From: Babesia bovis T2Bo
Taxonomy: Eukaryota > Apicomplexa > Aconoidasida > Piroplasmida > Babesiidae
Direction: 5' to 3'
Length of the DNA: 64,000 bases
Assembly (NCBI RefSeq): GCF_000165395.2
Contig: NC_010574.1
Coordinates: 930,001 to 994,000 of the forward strand
Shown here: piece after piece, positions 43,977-53,913 of the stretch
How positions within the stretch are numbered: position 1 is the first letter of the stretch
Layout of the letters: each line of letters opens with the position of its first letter
The notes under the pieces: generated by a model
What the model was told of the DNA's origin: nothing
Database searches by the model: none
Seen by the model: the letters and a program-made list of their open reading frames with translations, nothing else
Position numbers and translations under genes: made by a program

Positions 43977-44393
43977 TTACATATTGCGCCCATATGAATC
44001 TAAAATCATTGAACCTTGCTTTTGCACACTGAAGGAGAAAAACGTTCTAATTTTCTTTTCTATAAAAGGTTTTATTGGTTCGTCATAGTCCTCTGGAACC
44101 ATTGCAGCCAAATCCCTTGGTAACCTCTCACGAAGTTGTTTTCTGTTTTCGGGCTCGGGTAATAGAAGCCATTCAACAAACTTCTTGTTTTGTTTTGATG
44201 TTTCAGTCTGTTTTTTAGTCTCAGCCTTCGTTGGTACCGGCACCTCTTGAGGTTCAGTGGCAACTTCGTTCTCCTTGCTAACCAATGCTTCCTGAGTGGG
44301 TTGATCTTGGGCTACATCAGTAGAGGTAGCTGTGGCAAAGAACCCGAAAGCCACAACTACAAAGAGCTTCCACAAATTGTTAAGGCCTATCAT
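43977..44393 (-). CDS. SmORF family secreted protein, single repeat
   Basis: 138 residues, intact. Hydrophobic leader (LWKLFVVVAFGFFATATS) as in other SmORFs, an acidic/Glu-Thr linker (about 25-65), then a single repeat unit VEWLLLPEPENRKQLRERLP...VPEDYDEPIKPFIEKKIRTFF. Predicted secreted; the family function is unknown. The preceding ~330 bp is conserved with the region before the SmORF at 55308. Confidence 0.85.
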   Translation of the reverse strand: MIGLNNLWKLFVVVAFGFFATATSTDVAQDQPTQEALVSKENEVATEPQEVPVPTKAETKKQTETSKQNKKFVEWLLLPEPENRKQLRERLPRDLAAMVPEDYDEPIKPFIEKKIRTFFSFSVQKQGSMILDSYGRNM

Positions 44394-44725
44394 CTTGGTA
44401 AAGTCAGTATGGAGTGAGAACAGTAACTGTTGGAGTCATAGTTGTTATGCCCCATCCATAGTAGAACTGACATGCATAATACATGCGTTATTCCGGAATG
44501 TACATCTGTATAATGGTTGTCGGTATCAAATTGCTGCTGCGTATTGTGGTATATTTGGGATAACTACACTGTAACAGCCCGTGTGGTAATGTACATTAGA
44601 CATGACATCATCATTACAATATTTTCCATAGAATCTAGAGCTACTCTGCTATTGTATGGTACCGATGATTTTATTGTCCGTTTGTTATTGATTGCTCATA
44701 GGAGAGTATGCTATTATCATGGTGA
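44394..44725 (-). promoter_or_regulatory. conserved SmORF upstream region (inverted copy)
   Basis: Reverse-complement similarity to 54950-55307, including GATACCGAC, AACGCATGTATTATGCATG, TGGGGCATAACAACTATGA and CATCGGTACCAT, ending in the ACTGACTTTACCAAG motif directly before the ATG. Confidence 0.65.
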
Positions 44726-45046
44726 TGTAAAATAATGTAGACGGTCAGAAGTGCTATGTGACGTATCTATGAAAGGGGTCTCCCGTAGAATACTTTGTAA
44801 TACCATTAGTGTCCAGGAATACAAATACATTAATAAGTGATAGTAGGGCGCACTGAATATTGTCTATGGGATCTACATTAGATCCCCGTGTTAGTAACGG
44901 TAGTGTATACACCAGATAAATGCCAATGTATACTACATACCGGCGAGTATATTATGCTATACTATTGCCATCATAGGAATTATTCTATACCACTGATCTT
45001 CGCACTGCCATTCCTAGTCACACTAGTGTCCACAGCAATGTCAAGG
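44726..45046. other. intergenic, no gene seen
   Basis: Spacer with only short unsupported frames. Confidence 0.45.
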
Positions 45047-45450
45047 CTACCCAGTGGTATCTACTGTAGTGTTCACTACAGGAGCCTTCTTGCTTCTAAA
45101 AAGGGCCATTACCTTGTGGCCATATAACTTGTACAGTATAATCCCGAACACGACAATACCCAGCATTATGGGTACTGCTACCTCGCCTTTTTGTCCGTAA
45201 GCGGCAACGACTGCAATCGCCACTACCAAACTAATGACAAACAGTACCCCAAAGACAATAGTGAACGCCTTGTTATGCTTGGCCACAAACTGCTTGTATC
45301 TTTGGTAGAACCCTGGGGAGTCTTCAGTGCTCGATGTAGTGTTTTTTTATGGTATCATCAGTCCGCTCTAGTTCGCTGGAAGCAATCTGTTCAAGGGACT
45401 TTTGAGTACCAGGTACTGTATCCTGGACAGAGGTAGTCCCATCTTAAGTG
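45047..45450 (-). pseudogene. small two-TM protein gene, frameshifted at an A7 run
   Basis: Downstream frame (from about 45345): STEDSPGFYQRYKQFVAKHN, TM1 (FTIVFGVLFVISLVVAIAVV), TM2 (VPIMLGIVVFGIILYKLYG), then a basic, Thr-rich tail. Upstream frame: TSVQDTVPGTQKSLEQIASS. The two are offset by one base at the seven-A run at about 45342-45348 (minus strand). No ATG or clean splice acceptor begins the upstream frame, so the 5' end is missing too. No family recognised; a two-TM membrane protein of the ves1-cluster type. A sequencing error in the homopolymer is the alternative. Confidence 0.45.
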
Positions 45451-45785
45451 ACGTCATGGGTCACCTGGGATAGACAGAGTATAGAGTAATAGTGCAATGC
45501 TAAGTTTATGGTACCGTGCCATTATAGTGATCTAGTGGCAATGTAGAGATGCTGTATATGCTAGTGATATGGAGTAGTACTGAATAGCACTCCGCTATGC
45601 TATCAAACACTCAATTCTGCATTGTATAACGTCAATTATTTCTTATCACTACTAGCTAAAACATACAACTCATATATGATACTTCCACAGTGACCATTCC
45701 AGTTCATATTGGGCTACCCAAAGTTGGGCCATCAATTATAGCAGGGTGTTTCCGGTAGTACAAATAGTACTTAATAATATTCACT

Positions 45786-46420
45786 GCGGTATAAAGCTCA
45801 CCGGTTAGGGGGGATACGTAGTGGTTGCTGTCAGTGAGTGTTGAGAGGTTACTAGGGGTGGTATTAGCACTGAGATATGGAATGGCACCGCCAGTACCCT
45901 TATCGCCTTTAATATCTCTCAGCGCTTCACCGACACTCTCCCTGTACTTCCCTCCATCACTTTCATTACCCTTTTCTATCCACTGGATGCTTTTTACTTC
46001 ATCCCGTAACCCAGAGGCACACCAGCCGCAGAAATAGTCACCGTTGTTTTTCGATTCCTTAGGGTCCTTATCGTGATTGCACTTCTTACTATCCTCCTGT
46101 TCCTTCTCTCCTATACCCCCTCTAAAGAACCCGAATACATCACCCAGTACCTGTGGTGTGGTGGCACTGAGTTCTGCTGTAACTCTCACCAATGTATAGA
46201 CGCACGACTGCATCATGTTCTCATTACTGAAGAAACATAGGATGCCATAAAGGCGTTGGCCAGTCATATCAGTGATGCCTCCATTCTGGAATTGATTTCT
46301 GAAACCCATTGGCAATGGGCAGCATTGGTGTGATTAAAGTGAGAAGAGGTGGGTGGGTAGTTTGGCTGGTCACTGTTCTGGTTCAGTACCTCTCTACAAC
46401 TAAAAGTTGATAACTTATCA
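45786..46420 (-). pseudogene. ves1-alpha ectodomain fragment, frameshifted
   Basis: Colinear with the second Cys-rich region of VESA1a: MPMGFRNQFQNGGITDMTGQ, NENMMQSCVYTLVRVTAELS, DVFGFFRGGIGEKE, DYFCGWCASGLRDEVK, SPLTGELYTAV. The 5' portion (FSCREVLNQNSDQPNYPPTS) is in another frame because of a small deletion near 46315-46325. Similarity ends at about 45786. Confidence 0.85.
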
Positions 46421-46575
46421 TAGAAATGGAAGTTGCAGAGCCTATTGATGCATGGCGATAGTAATGCGTTAATCACGAGTGTGACGTTGAACAGTATATC
46501 GAACTTTTATGATTTTGAAAATTAGAATGTCAGATTACTGCACACGTATTCCGTGAAAGTATTTTACATGTGCAT
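46421..46575. other. spacer
   Basis: Between the ves1 fragment and the 3' end of the transporter gene. Confidence 0.4.
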
Positions 46576-48101
46576 TTAGACGGTGATATGTCCACCATAA
46601 CCTCTCTTAGGACGGATTACTGAGAGGTATATGAGTGTAGCACTGAGTAAGGAGGCAGCTCCCATATATCCCTGAACACATCTGAGACTATTGGTTGTTA
46701 CCTACCATGAATAAAAAGGACAGTGGACGGAAGCGCTGTTCCTTAGGGAAAGTTTTAAAGCTCAACCCCCAATTGTAGAGTGGGATGTTGATCAAAGCGA
46801 TCAATCCTGCGCAACCAAAGATCAGCGTAACTAATGCGCCGAAGTATTGCGGAGGGAACCTTTTGTTTACGTAACAATAGACGGTAGACATGCACAGCGA
46901 ACCCGCCAAAAGGTAAAAGCAGCATGCCACAATCTTCATTGCATAAACATCAAAGACAGTAGATGTATAGTACAACAATGCACACAAATGCAAAAAGTGC
47001 ATAACAATGGCAGGACCAACTCTGTCCATAAGCGCACCCAGAAATGGGCCGGGCACAAAAGTCAATATGTTGAAGTACTTGAATACAACGGTAGCATCGC
47101 CACCACCGGATGCTACAAGAAGGTCACCTTGTGATTTGTTGACAAATTCGATGGCGGGCATAAAAAGACATACAGCAGCGCCAAGAATTAGAAACTCCAG
47201 CAATTGTGGGCTGTTAAACCCATTCTTTATAGATTGTAACACATTTGGTTTGTTACCTTCATTAGTGTCCACAGCGTGTCCTAGCTCATAACTAGCCTCT
47301 TTTCCATTTGTCTTCTCCGATGGTGGAACAGGGATGACAGTAGGCATAATAAAGAAGCCCGAAACAAAGCAGAATCCATTGGATATCAATATGTAACATA
47401 TACCAATTATGTAAAGATGTTCGGCTTTAAATCCTTCAACATTATATATCCATGACAAAAGAGTAGGCACGAAGAAGGAAAGCGAACGGCACGAACCCAT
47501 AATAGCTATAACGGTAGATGAGCCATTAGGAAAATATTTGCTGACTGAAAGCATGGGTATGTAACTTGCCTCACAACATAAGCCAATAACAACAAATGAT
47601 AAGCGAAGTACCACGGGACTCTTAGGAAAACAGAAAATAGATAACCATGCCAAAATAGAGAAGAACTGACCCACTAAAAAGCATATGCGAGGGCCAAATG
47701 TATCTAACAGCCATCCTCCAAGAAATGAACAAATAAAATGGGTGGAATACGCCATAGTATACAAGTTGTTGATGCCACCTGCTCTTTCGGGGCAATCTGA
47801 ACATGCCAGTATCATAGAACAAAAGAGACTCACCTATATATCGCACGCCATATAAAGTTTTGTACGTTGCTTCAATTCCATCCTTTTTTTCACAATAATC
47901 TTCAAAAGCACCTGCCTTGTATAGTATCTCTTGGAGGCCATTCCATCCCCAGTAGATACATCCAGCAGAGAGAATATAGTATAGATATATTGCAAGTCGT
48001 AATATAGGGCTGATGCAAGGTGCTGGCATCAACTTAGGGTCTACTATTTCTATACCAAAACTCTTTGTTTTGGTAGATTCAGCCTCTACGGTTGGGGCCA
48101 T
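46576..48101 (-). CDS. major facilitator superfamily transporter, ApiAT/NPT1-like (3 exons)
   Basis: Exons on the complement are 47834-48101, 46706-47796 and 46576-46671; 1455 nt, 484 residues. About 12 membrane helices, beginning ILRLAIYLYYILSAGCIYWG and with the MFS loop motif GGWLLDTFGPR between helices 2 and 3, and a hydrophilic central loop (about 235-275). The layout resembles the apicomplexan amino-acid transporter family (ApiAT/NPT1); substrate cannot be read from sequence. The start MAPTVEAESTK at 48101 is preferred, although the frame is open to 48191. Introns are 37 and 34 nt. This is the only conserved single-copy-type gene inside the ves1 cluster. Confidence 0.78.
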
Positions 48102-48165
48102 CGTGATAACTGCCGTATAAATTCCCAATATACTTTCACATTTAGACAATCTACTTGTAGTAGCC

Positions 48166-48819
48166 GTGAAGCATTGGTTAAAATGTGTCAAAGAGATTAT
48201 TATGCTACGTATGACTGCTAAACTCTTTGATCATGGGGTATCAGCAGAAGGGGGCAATAGCATCACAAAGAAGAATGCAAAGACTACTAAGCATTCTCAT
48301 GAGTCCCTAGAGAGCTTGAACAAGGTACTGGATGATAAGAAGGAAGCCGAGCAGAAGAACCAGGACCACCCCCTGAGCAACCTCCTCTCCCAGGTCGGCA
48401 AGCTCCAATACGACATACGGCTCCCGTGGATCTTTGTCCTCACGCTGGCATGGCTAGTGGCAGTACTCTACCTTGCATTTGGTGCCATATGGCCACTGGA
48501 CTGGACATATATTAAGTCACATTGTAGGGGATGGTTCAGGAAGGGTAGTCTGAGTCCATGGGAGGTACTGATGGTGGGTAAGAGTAAGGCACTGGTGAAA
48601 CTTTTTTCTAAGGAAGGGATGGGATGGAGTAGTGGATGCAATTGGATTAGGTGGGTGGCAACAGTGGTGTTGGGAGGAAGTATAATAGGAACCATCGTAG
48701 CGGTAGCATTACGCGGGAATGATGGTAATCCCTGTGGATTACCGGTGGCAATATTCGTGGTGATGGGAGCCGGAGCATTGTTGGTGGGAGTAATGGTAAA
48801 AACAGTGGTGACAACGTGA
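48166..48819 (+). CDS. ves1 3' end fragment with alpha/beta mosaic tail and extra TM segments
   Basis: From about 48258 the protein matches the VESA1a membrane-proximal region (PLSNLLSQVGKLQYDIRLPW) and the shared TM helix, then switches to the ves1-beta tail (SHCRGWFRKGSLSPWEVLMV). It then continues about 75 residues with two more hydrophobic helices (WVATVVLGGSIIGTIVAVAL; VAIFVVMGAGALLVGVMV) absent from both intact genes. The ectodomain is absent. The frame is open for 217 codons. It could be a membrane-only product or a silent fragment; no promoter evidence. Confidence 0.6.
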   Translation: MKHWLKCVKEIIMLRMTAKLFDHGVSAEGGNSITKKNAKTTKHSHESLESLNKVLDDKKEAEQKNQDHPLSNLLSQVGKLQYDIRLPWIFVLTLAWLVAVLYLAFGAIWPLDWTYIKSHCRGWFRKGSLSPWEVLMVGKSKALVKLFSKEGMGWSSGCNWIRWVATVVLGGSIIGTIVAVALRGNDGNPCGLPVAIFVVMGAGALLVGVMVKTVVTT

Positions 48820-49198
48820 TACCCAGGTTACCCTGATGAGCATGGGCACCTATACACCACACGATTTATCATTGAGAACACATAATGCAACCTATACGCT
48901 AATAGATGCCACAGTACTATTGCTTAGTAGATATAGACTAGTAGTGGAATGATATATTGTCCATTGGTAACAGTATTACATAGGTAGCAGTGGAAGCATT
49001 ACTAGACTCTGTTTGCCAGCACGGTAGCAAATTGTTTAGTACGTGTTTGGTAAACGTGCATTAAAATCAGTTAGTGCGTAGAGTAGTCTATATAAGGTTT
49101 AGTAACACCTTTAGCAAACGTTTTGTGAGTGATTGGTGACCTTTAGCAGATGTTCGGCGTAGTAGCACAGTAGAGTTTAGCTGTATAGCAGTACGGCC
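48820..49198. other. intergenic with sparse ves1 3'-flank-type repeats
   Basis: GTTTAGTA / GTTTGGTAAAC-type units around 49030-49130; no gene. Confidence 0.45.
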
Positions 49199-50925
49199 TT
49201 ACAAGGCAGTCATTCACTCATTCCAAGAGGATAGACTAAAAGAAGTAACCAAGAAACCCGAAGACAATATCAAGGAAACTCCAACCCTTGCCTTCCTTCA
49301 AACATGCCGTAATGCTCCCATTAGAGTTGATGTATTCAACCTGTTTGCCCACTTCCAAGCAGTGACCCAGTACTGCCCACTGGTCCTCATAGGTATCCAG
49401 GGTGGACTTAAAGGCACTGACAAAACACTAGGACCCGCCATTCACTCCCTGTACTCCAACTCTCACTTCTCCTTCACCTATACCACTGTCCCCATCCAAG
49501 CATACAACCAGGTGGTACACTAGATTAGGGGTTTGTTCTACCAACTCTATTTCCTTAGGAAGCAATGTGCCGTGAAAGTTGCTCTAGGAGGCAAATGGCG
49601 TGAGTGTAGGTATGGTAAGGATGTGGTGTCCAAGGGGGTTATTAGCTGGATGTGCCTGGGGTGTGACCCCATGGAGCATGATAGGAAAAGTAGGGTAAAT
49701 AAAGTAAAGGAGGGGTTAGTGGGGGTTACGAAGAAGGTAGAAAAGGATGCAGAAGAAGGATCAGAGGCAGGAGAGGCAGAGGAAGAAAATGGGAATTCAA
49801 AGACGCTTGGAGAGGCTCTAAAAGATGTATTGGAGAAGATTGGTGACGTTGTGGTACAATTGGGTAATGCCCAGGAGGCATTGGAATAGAAGTCTGAGAG
49901 TAAAGCGATACAGGGGGTGAAGACGGCACTAGTGGCGGCTAGGACGGGACTAGAGAAGGCTAAGGGGGATGATGGGGATGACGTAGGAACCAGGTTATAT
50001 GGGACACTAGAGGAGAACGTGGAGGATGGGGTGGATAATGAATTAAAAAAGAAACTAGATGAGCTGACGAATGGTAGTGGTGGTAGTGGAATACTAAAGG
50101 ATCTAGATGGGAAAGTAGATAAGGCTAATAGTGGTGAATATGATCCAGGTAAGAATGAGGTGTCAAAGGCTGTCCATAAGGTATTGGAGGTACTGAAGGC
50201 ACTAGAGAACGGACTTGAAACGGCAGTCAGAAAGGATATTAAGGACGAGCTGAATGGTCACCAGGGTGCACTGTAAAAAGCTACAGAGCAGCTCATCTCC
50301 CTCTGCAGCTCTCCCAAGTGCCACAACTGCGGCAAACACTCCACCAAGTGTGGCCGACAGGGAGAGAAGAGGACCTGTGACAAGTGCCACCAACCATACA
50401 TGGACGGCACGCCATCCCCCCTCCAGGCATTTCTCGAGGACCGGTTACCAGGGTTTAGTTGTCAAAAGGTAGTGGACCAGGACACAGACCATCCAGACTA
50501 CCCTCCCGCTGCATCCCACTTAGAACACTGCGGTGGCTCTGGCCAGTGCTGCCCATTGCCAATGGGTTTTAGAAATCAATTCCAAAAGGGAGGCATCAGT
50601 GATTGTACCGGTAAACGCCTTTATGGCATCCTCTACTTCTTCAGTAACGAGAACATGATGCAGTCGTGTGTTTATACACTGGTCAGGGTAACTGCAGAAC
50701 TCAGTGCCACCACACCACAGGTACTGGGTGACGTCTTCGGGTTCTTTAGGGGTGGTGTAGGAAATGGAGTAAATGGACAGGGGGAACAGAAAGACAAGAA
50801 GTGTGATCACGGTAAAGATCCTAGAAGATAGACAGGCCAAGATAACTACTTTTGCGGCTGGTGTGCCTCTGGGCTACGGGATGTAGTGAAAAAGATCGAG
50901 TGGATACCAAAGGTAGACATAATGC
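49199..50925 (+). pseudogene. ves1-alpha pseudogene with four nonsense codons
   Basis: A single frame matches the middle of VESA1a from NLFAHFQAVTQYCPLVLIG through the coiled-coil region to DVFGFFRGG and ASGLRDVVKKIEWIP. It is interrupted at TAG 49521-49523, TAG 49887-49889, TAA 50274-50276 and TAG 50829-50831, all in the same frame. No start, exon 1-2 or TM end. The stop codons are single-base differences from the intact copies at matching positions (for example CACTAC to CACTAG), so decay is by point mutation while colinearity is preserved. Confidence 0.9.
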
Positions 50926-50964
50926 CTCTAGCAGTGCTATTGGTTGCATGCAGGGTCACTGAGA

Positions 50965-51612
50965 CTGTGTATTGACAATACTAGTGTCACTATAGGTAGT
51001 GCTACCGAGGTCATAAAGGCACTGATAGACCAGTTGGCACTGGGACTACAGAAGTGGGTTGGGTGGCACGAAGGGGATACCTGTTGTTTGGGACAGAAGA
51101 GTAAGGGTAAAAGTGATGGTGGAGTGAGTAAGGGTATAGGAGAGGACTGTGGAAGTTGTGGCAAAACAGTTAATCCTGGTCCATGTTGGTGTCCAGATTG
51201 TAGTATGTCTACTAGTGGTATTTGCAGTGGTACGTGCCAAGGTTGCGCGAATAAAAACCCTTGCTGCCACTGTGCCAGTCAACCAGATAAATGTAAAGTA
51301 GGCACCTGTAAGTGCTACATCTCAGCCTACCGAAAGAATGGTCAAAGTCCTTCTGAAGGACCCTACTACTGGCCCACCATCTCGGACAAGCCAGATCAGG
51401 TCCACCTCCTGGCCCGGATTTTCCTAGGGTCAGTATGCCTCATCTGGAGTGGACTCAGTCAGTTGGGGTTCCTAACGGGTGATAAGAGGTGGAAGGACAG
51501 TAAGCTGCACGAGATAGGGAATGACACGTCTGGTCTCGGATCATTCATGGCTGCCATGGGCTATGACCTGGATAGGTTGAATGGGAGTGGTGGTAAGTAC
51601 TGCCTAGGGTAG
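50965..51612 (+). pseudogene. ves1-beta exon 1 fragment joined to the ves1-alpha pseudogene
   Basis: ATEVIKALIDQLALGLQKWV, a Cys-rich stretch (CCHCASQPDKCKVGTCKC), then HLLARIFLGSVCLIWSGLSQ and FMAAMGYDLDRLNGSG, matching ves1-beta at 32850-33400; the exon-1 donor and the beginning of intron 1 (GTAAGTACTGCCTAGGGTAG) are preserved. Then unrelated sequence. Confidence 0.85.
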
Positions 51613-51976
51613 TCATATGGACAAGATAGCAAACAATGTTGTTCGGTTGATATGTGATGTGATTCCATTAATGCCTAATATGTGGTAATAATGTGGTACT
51701 GTTGAGTACTCCTACAGTACTACCCTATACACCACCCCTCCACACTAATCTCCCCTTCAATGTTTCCAATCCCCCACACCCTGTATAGCTGTATGTCTAT
51801 AGAAGACAGCCATAATGACGTCCAGAACACACTTCACTAGCAATAACCAATGCCTCCATAACGACCTCACAACTACTGGGTACCGTTGAGTACTACCCTA
51901 ATACTACCATGGAATCCCATTGTTTCGTGAATAAATCGCTACTATTGAGTACTTGCTAGTAGATTCCTAGAACATT
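51613..51976. other. intergenic, no gene seen
   Basis: Pyrimidine-rich spacer (CCCTATACACCACCCCTCCAC around 51721) upstream of the multi-TM gene; may contain its promoter. Confidence 0.45.
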
Positions 51977-53053
51977 ATGGATACCAGTAGCTGTACAACT
52001 ATAGTACTAGTACTTGTATGGTTCTACCTGTGCTGCCAGGCACTGGCTTCATTGGAGAGCGTGCTAGTATCTACTGTACCGCTTGGACTATGTCTATGGC
52101 AATGCAAGAAGGCTGGGTACCTCGTATCCCCAATGACATGGGACCACTGGGTATTAGTACTATCACTAGTACTACTACAGCTAGTTGCAGTGGTATTGGA
52201 GAAATATGAGAAACTAGATTGGGGTCCCTCTCGCGTGGCACATGGGCACAAATGGGCACATCCCATTTACGCTATTTCAGTGGTATTAGTGGGTATACTC
52301 GGTGGTACCCTATACTGCGGTTGGAAGTGTAACCTATTCTGTAGACCATGCTGTAAGAGTCAGTACATATGCTACGGTAGTGCAGTAGTGGTAGTATTAG
52401 TGGTACTTACCGTACTGGCAGTTACCGCATCACTGGTACAGTTCCAAGTCATTGGAGGATCTGCTGGGGAGACAGAAAAGCCCATCATTCAATACCTTGG
52501 TAAAATAGTAGTATGCTGTACCCAATGCTATTCTATGTTGGTGCTGTGGATTACTGTATTCAGACTACCGTATACACTACCGGAAGTGGTGGTACTGATA
52601 GCATCGGCACTGGCAGTGGCTTCTATGGTGGCCTTGGCAGTGGCATTACGGGGGAAAGCTGTGCATTACAACAATACTGAGGTCTACATGTGTCTAGCAG
52701 CGCACTTGGTGACCCTGAGCATTACCTGGTACTGCTTGGAGTATAAAGCGACATTCTGTTGTCCCAAGGAGTACGTGTGCCTCGGGGTACTGACAGTGGT
52801 ACTACTGATAACGTTGGTAGCGGTGGTAGTGGTGATAGTGATAGATATTGGAGATGTCTATGGCGACGAATATAAATTTGATGATGTAAAATACACCCTG
52901 CTGGGCTACTCAATGGTGCTGATGATACCAACATTGTGGTATGCATACCGATGTGGTCTATTTAAATGGTGCATCCCCAAGAAAAAGGGTCTCAAGGCTA
53001 CTGACACTGCTGAGAACACGATACCAGACAGTGATATCGCAAAGGAATCATAG
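51977..53053 (+). CDS. multi-membrane-spanning protein of the ves1 cluster (mtm-like)
   Basis: 358 residues, single exon, about 8-9 hydrophobic helices (roughly 7-26, 57-75, 96-115, 134-155, 178-195, 203-224, 237-255, 268-290, 306-325). Two segments are internally similar: a helix, then a W/Y-C-x-x-x-x-K-x-x-x-F-C-C-type loop (GWKCNLFCRPCCKSQYICYG, about 115-134, and LEYKATFCCPKEYVCLG, about 254-270), then another helix. A third, weaker copy is WYAYRCGLFKWCIPKKKG near the C-terminus. A Cys-rich paired loop is repeated between helices. It fits the multi-transmembrane (mtm) gene family reported in B. bovis near ves1 genes, but I am not certain. No transporter signature is evident. Confidence 0.6.
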   Translation: MDTSSCTTIVLVLVWFYLCCQALASLESVLVSTVPLGLCLWQCKKAGYLVSPMTWDHWVLVLSLVLLQLVAVVLEKYEKLDWGPSRVAHGHKWAHPIYAISVVLVGILGGTLYCGWKCNLFCRPCCKSQYICYGSAVVVVLVVLTVLAVTASLVQFQVIGGSAGETEKPIIQYLGKIVVCCTQCYSMLVLWITVFRLPYTLPEVVVLIASALAVASMVALAVALRGKAVHYNNTEVYMCLAAHLVTLSITWYCLEYKATFCCPKEYVCLGVLTVVLLITLVAVVVVIVIDIGDVYGDEYKFDDVKYTLLGYSMVLMIPTLWYAYRCGLFKWCIPKKKGLKATDTAENTIPDSDIAKES

Positions 53054-53430
53054 TGGTGGGCATGACTGCAGTATTACACTACTATCACTATGACCCTGTT
53101 AGACTTGATGGCCCAACTTTGGATAGCTCAATATGAACTGGAACGTCCCATGTGGAAGTGTAATTTGTACTACGGATAGTATAGACTGTAGTGCCTAGTA
53201 ATTACTGATCTAATGCGATAATAGGCATTCAATAGCAGTAAAGCGGTAGTGTAGATATTATTACCAGATACCACTATTCACTATCACCACTGAATACTTG
53301 TCAGTACAACTACACGACTATACTACTCCACTATTCATTACCACTGAATACGAATACTACTCGCTACTAAACCACCATCCTACTCCACTGATCCATTACT
53401 CCCTACCACTGTATCACTACCATCGTAACC
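53054..53430. other. intergenic, ACTACTCC-rich
   Basis: The region 53290-53430 is a CTAC/ACTAC-rich stretch (for example TACTACTCGCTACTAAACCAC); no gene. Confidence 0.4.
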
Positions 53431-53913
53431 ATGTTGGTCTATCCAGTCATAGTGCTGGCCCTAGGTACCCTATGGCCACTGGACCGGAGACCTATGAAGT
53501 CACATTCACTGAGCCAGGTGACTGGTAACCACCACGGTACTACATGGGCCATGGCAGAGAAGGTGACTCAAGGAGATGATCCTGAGGAAGTAGTGGTAGT
53601 GGAAGGTACTACTAGTGATGAAGTGGCAAAGAACAAGGAGAGTCCAAAAGGTTTAAGAGAAAGCTGTGAGGAGTGGTGTAACAAGTGGGATATACTGGAC
53701 AAAGATGGAAAATTAAAGTGGGATATGAATCCATATGTAGTTGTTCTTCTCGTCGCATTTGGATTTCTAACGGGGCTTGGACCAGTACTCATAGTGGTTA
53801 TTATTATAGTATATGTTATATTGTCTATTGGGAATAAGATAATAAATCCTAAGACCTGGTTGGGGAGCTCTGGAAACAACCTGAAGAATGTGAGTGTTAA
53901 AAATGTAGATTAA
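53431..53913 (+). CDS. small membrane protein whose 5' part resembles the ves1 TM/tail end
   Basis: 160 residues. The first ~28 (LALGTLWPLDRRPMKSHS) resemble the VESA1 junction after the TM helix (LAFGAIWPLDW..MRSH), at DNA level across 53457-53510. The rest is different: an acidic stretch (DDPEEVVVVEGTTSDE), a Cys-containing segment (CEEWCNKWDILDKDGK), a hydrophobic block (about 107-135) and an Asn-rich end. A shorter start at an internal ATG (MAEKVTQGDD, 53551) is possible. Function unknown; it may be a chimera of a ves1 3' end with another small membrane gene. Confidence 0.5.
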   Translation: MLVYPVIVLALGTLWPLDRRPMKSHSLSQVTGNHHGTTWAMAEKVTQGDDPEEVVVVEGTTSDEVAKNKESPKGLRESCEEWCNKWDILDKDGKLKWDMNPYVVVLLVAFGFLTGLGPVLIVVIIIVYVILSIGNKIINPKTWLGSSGNNLKNVSVKNVD

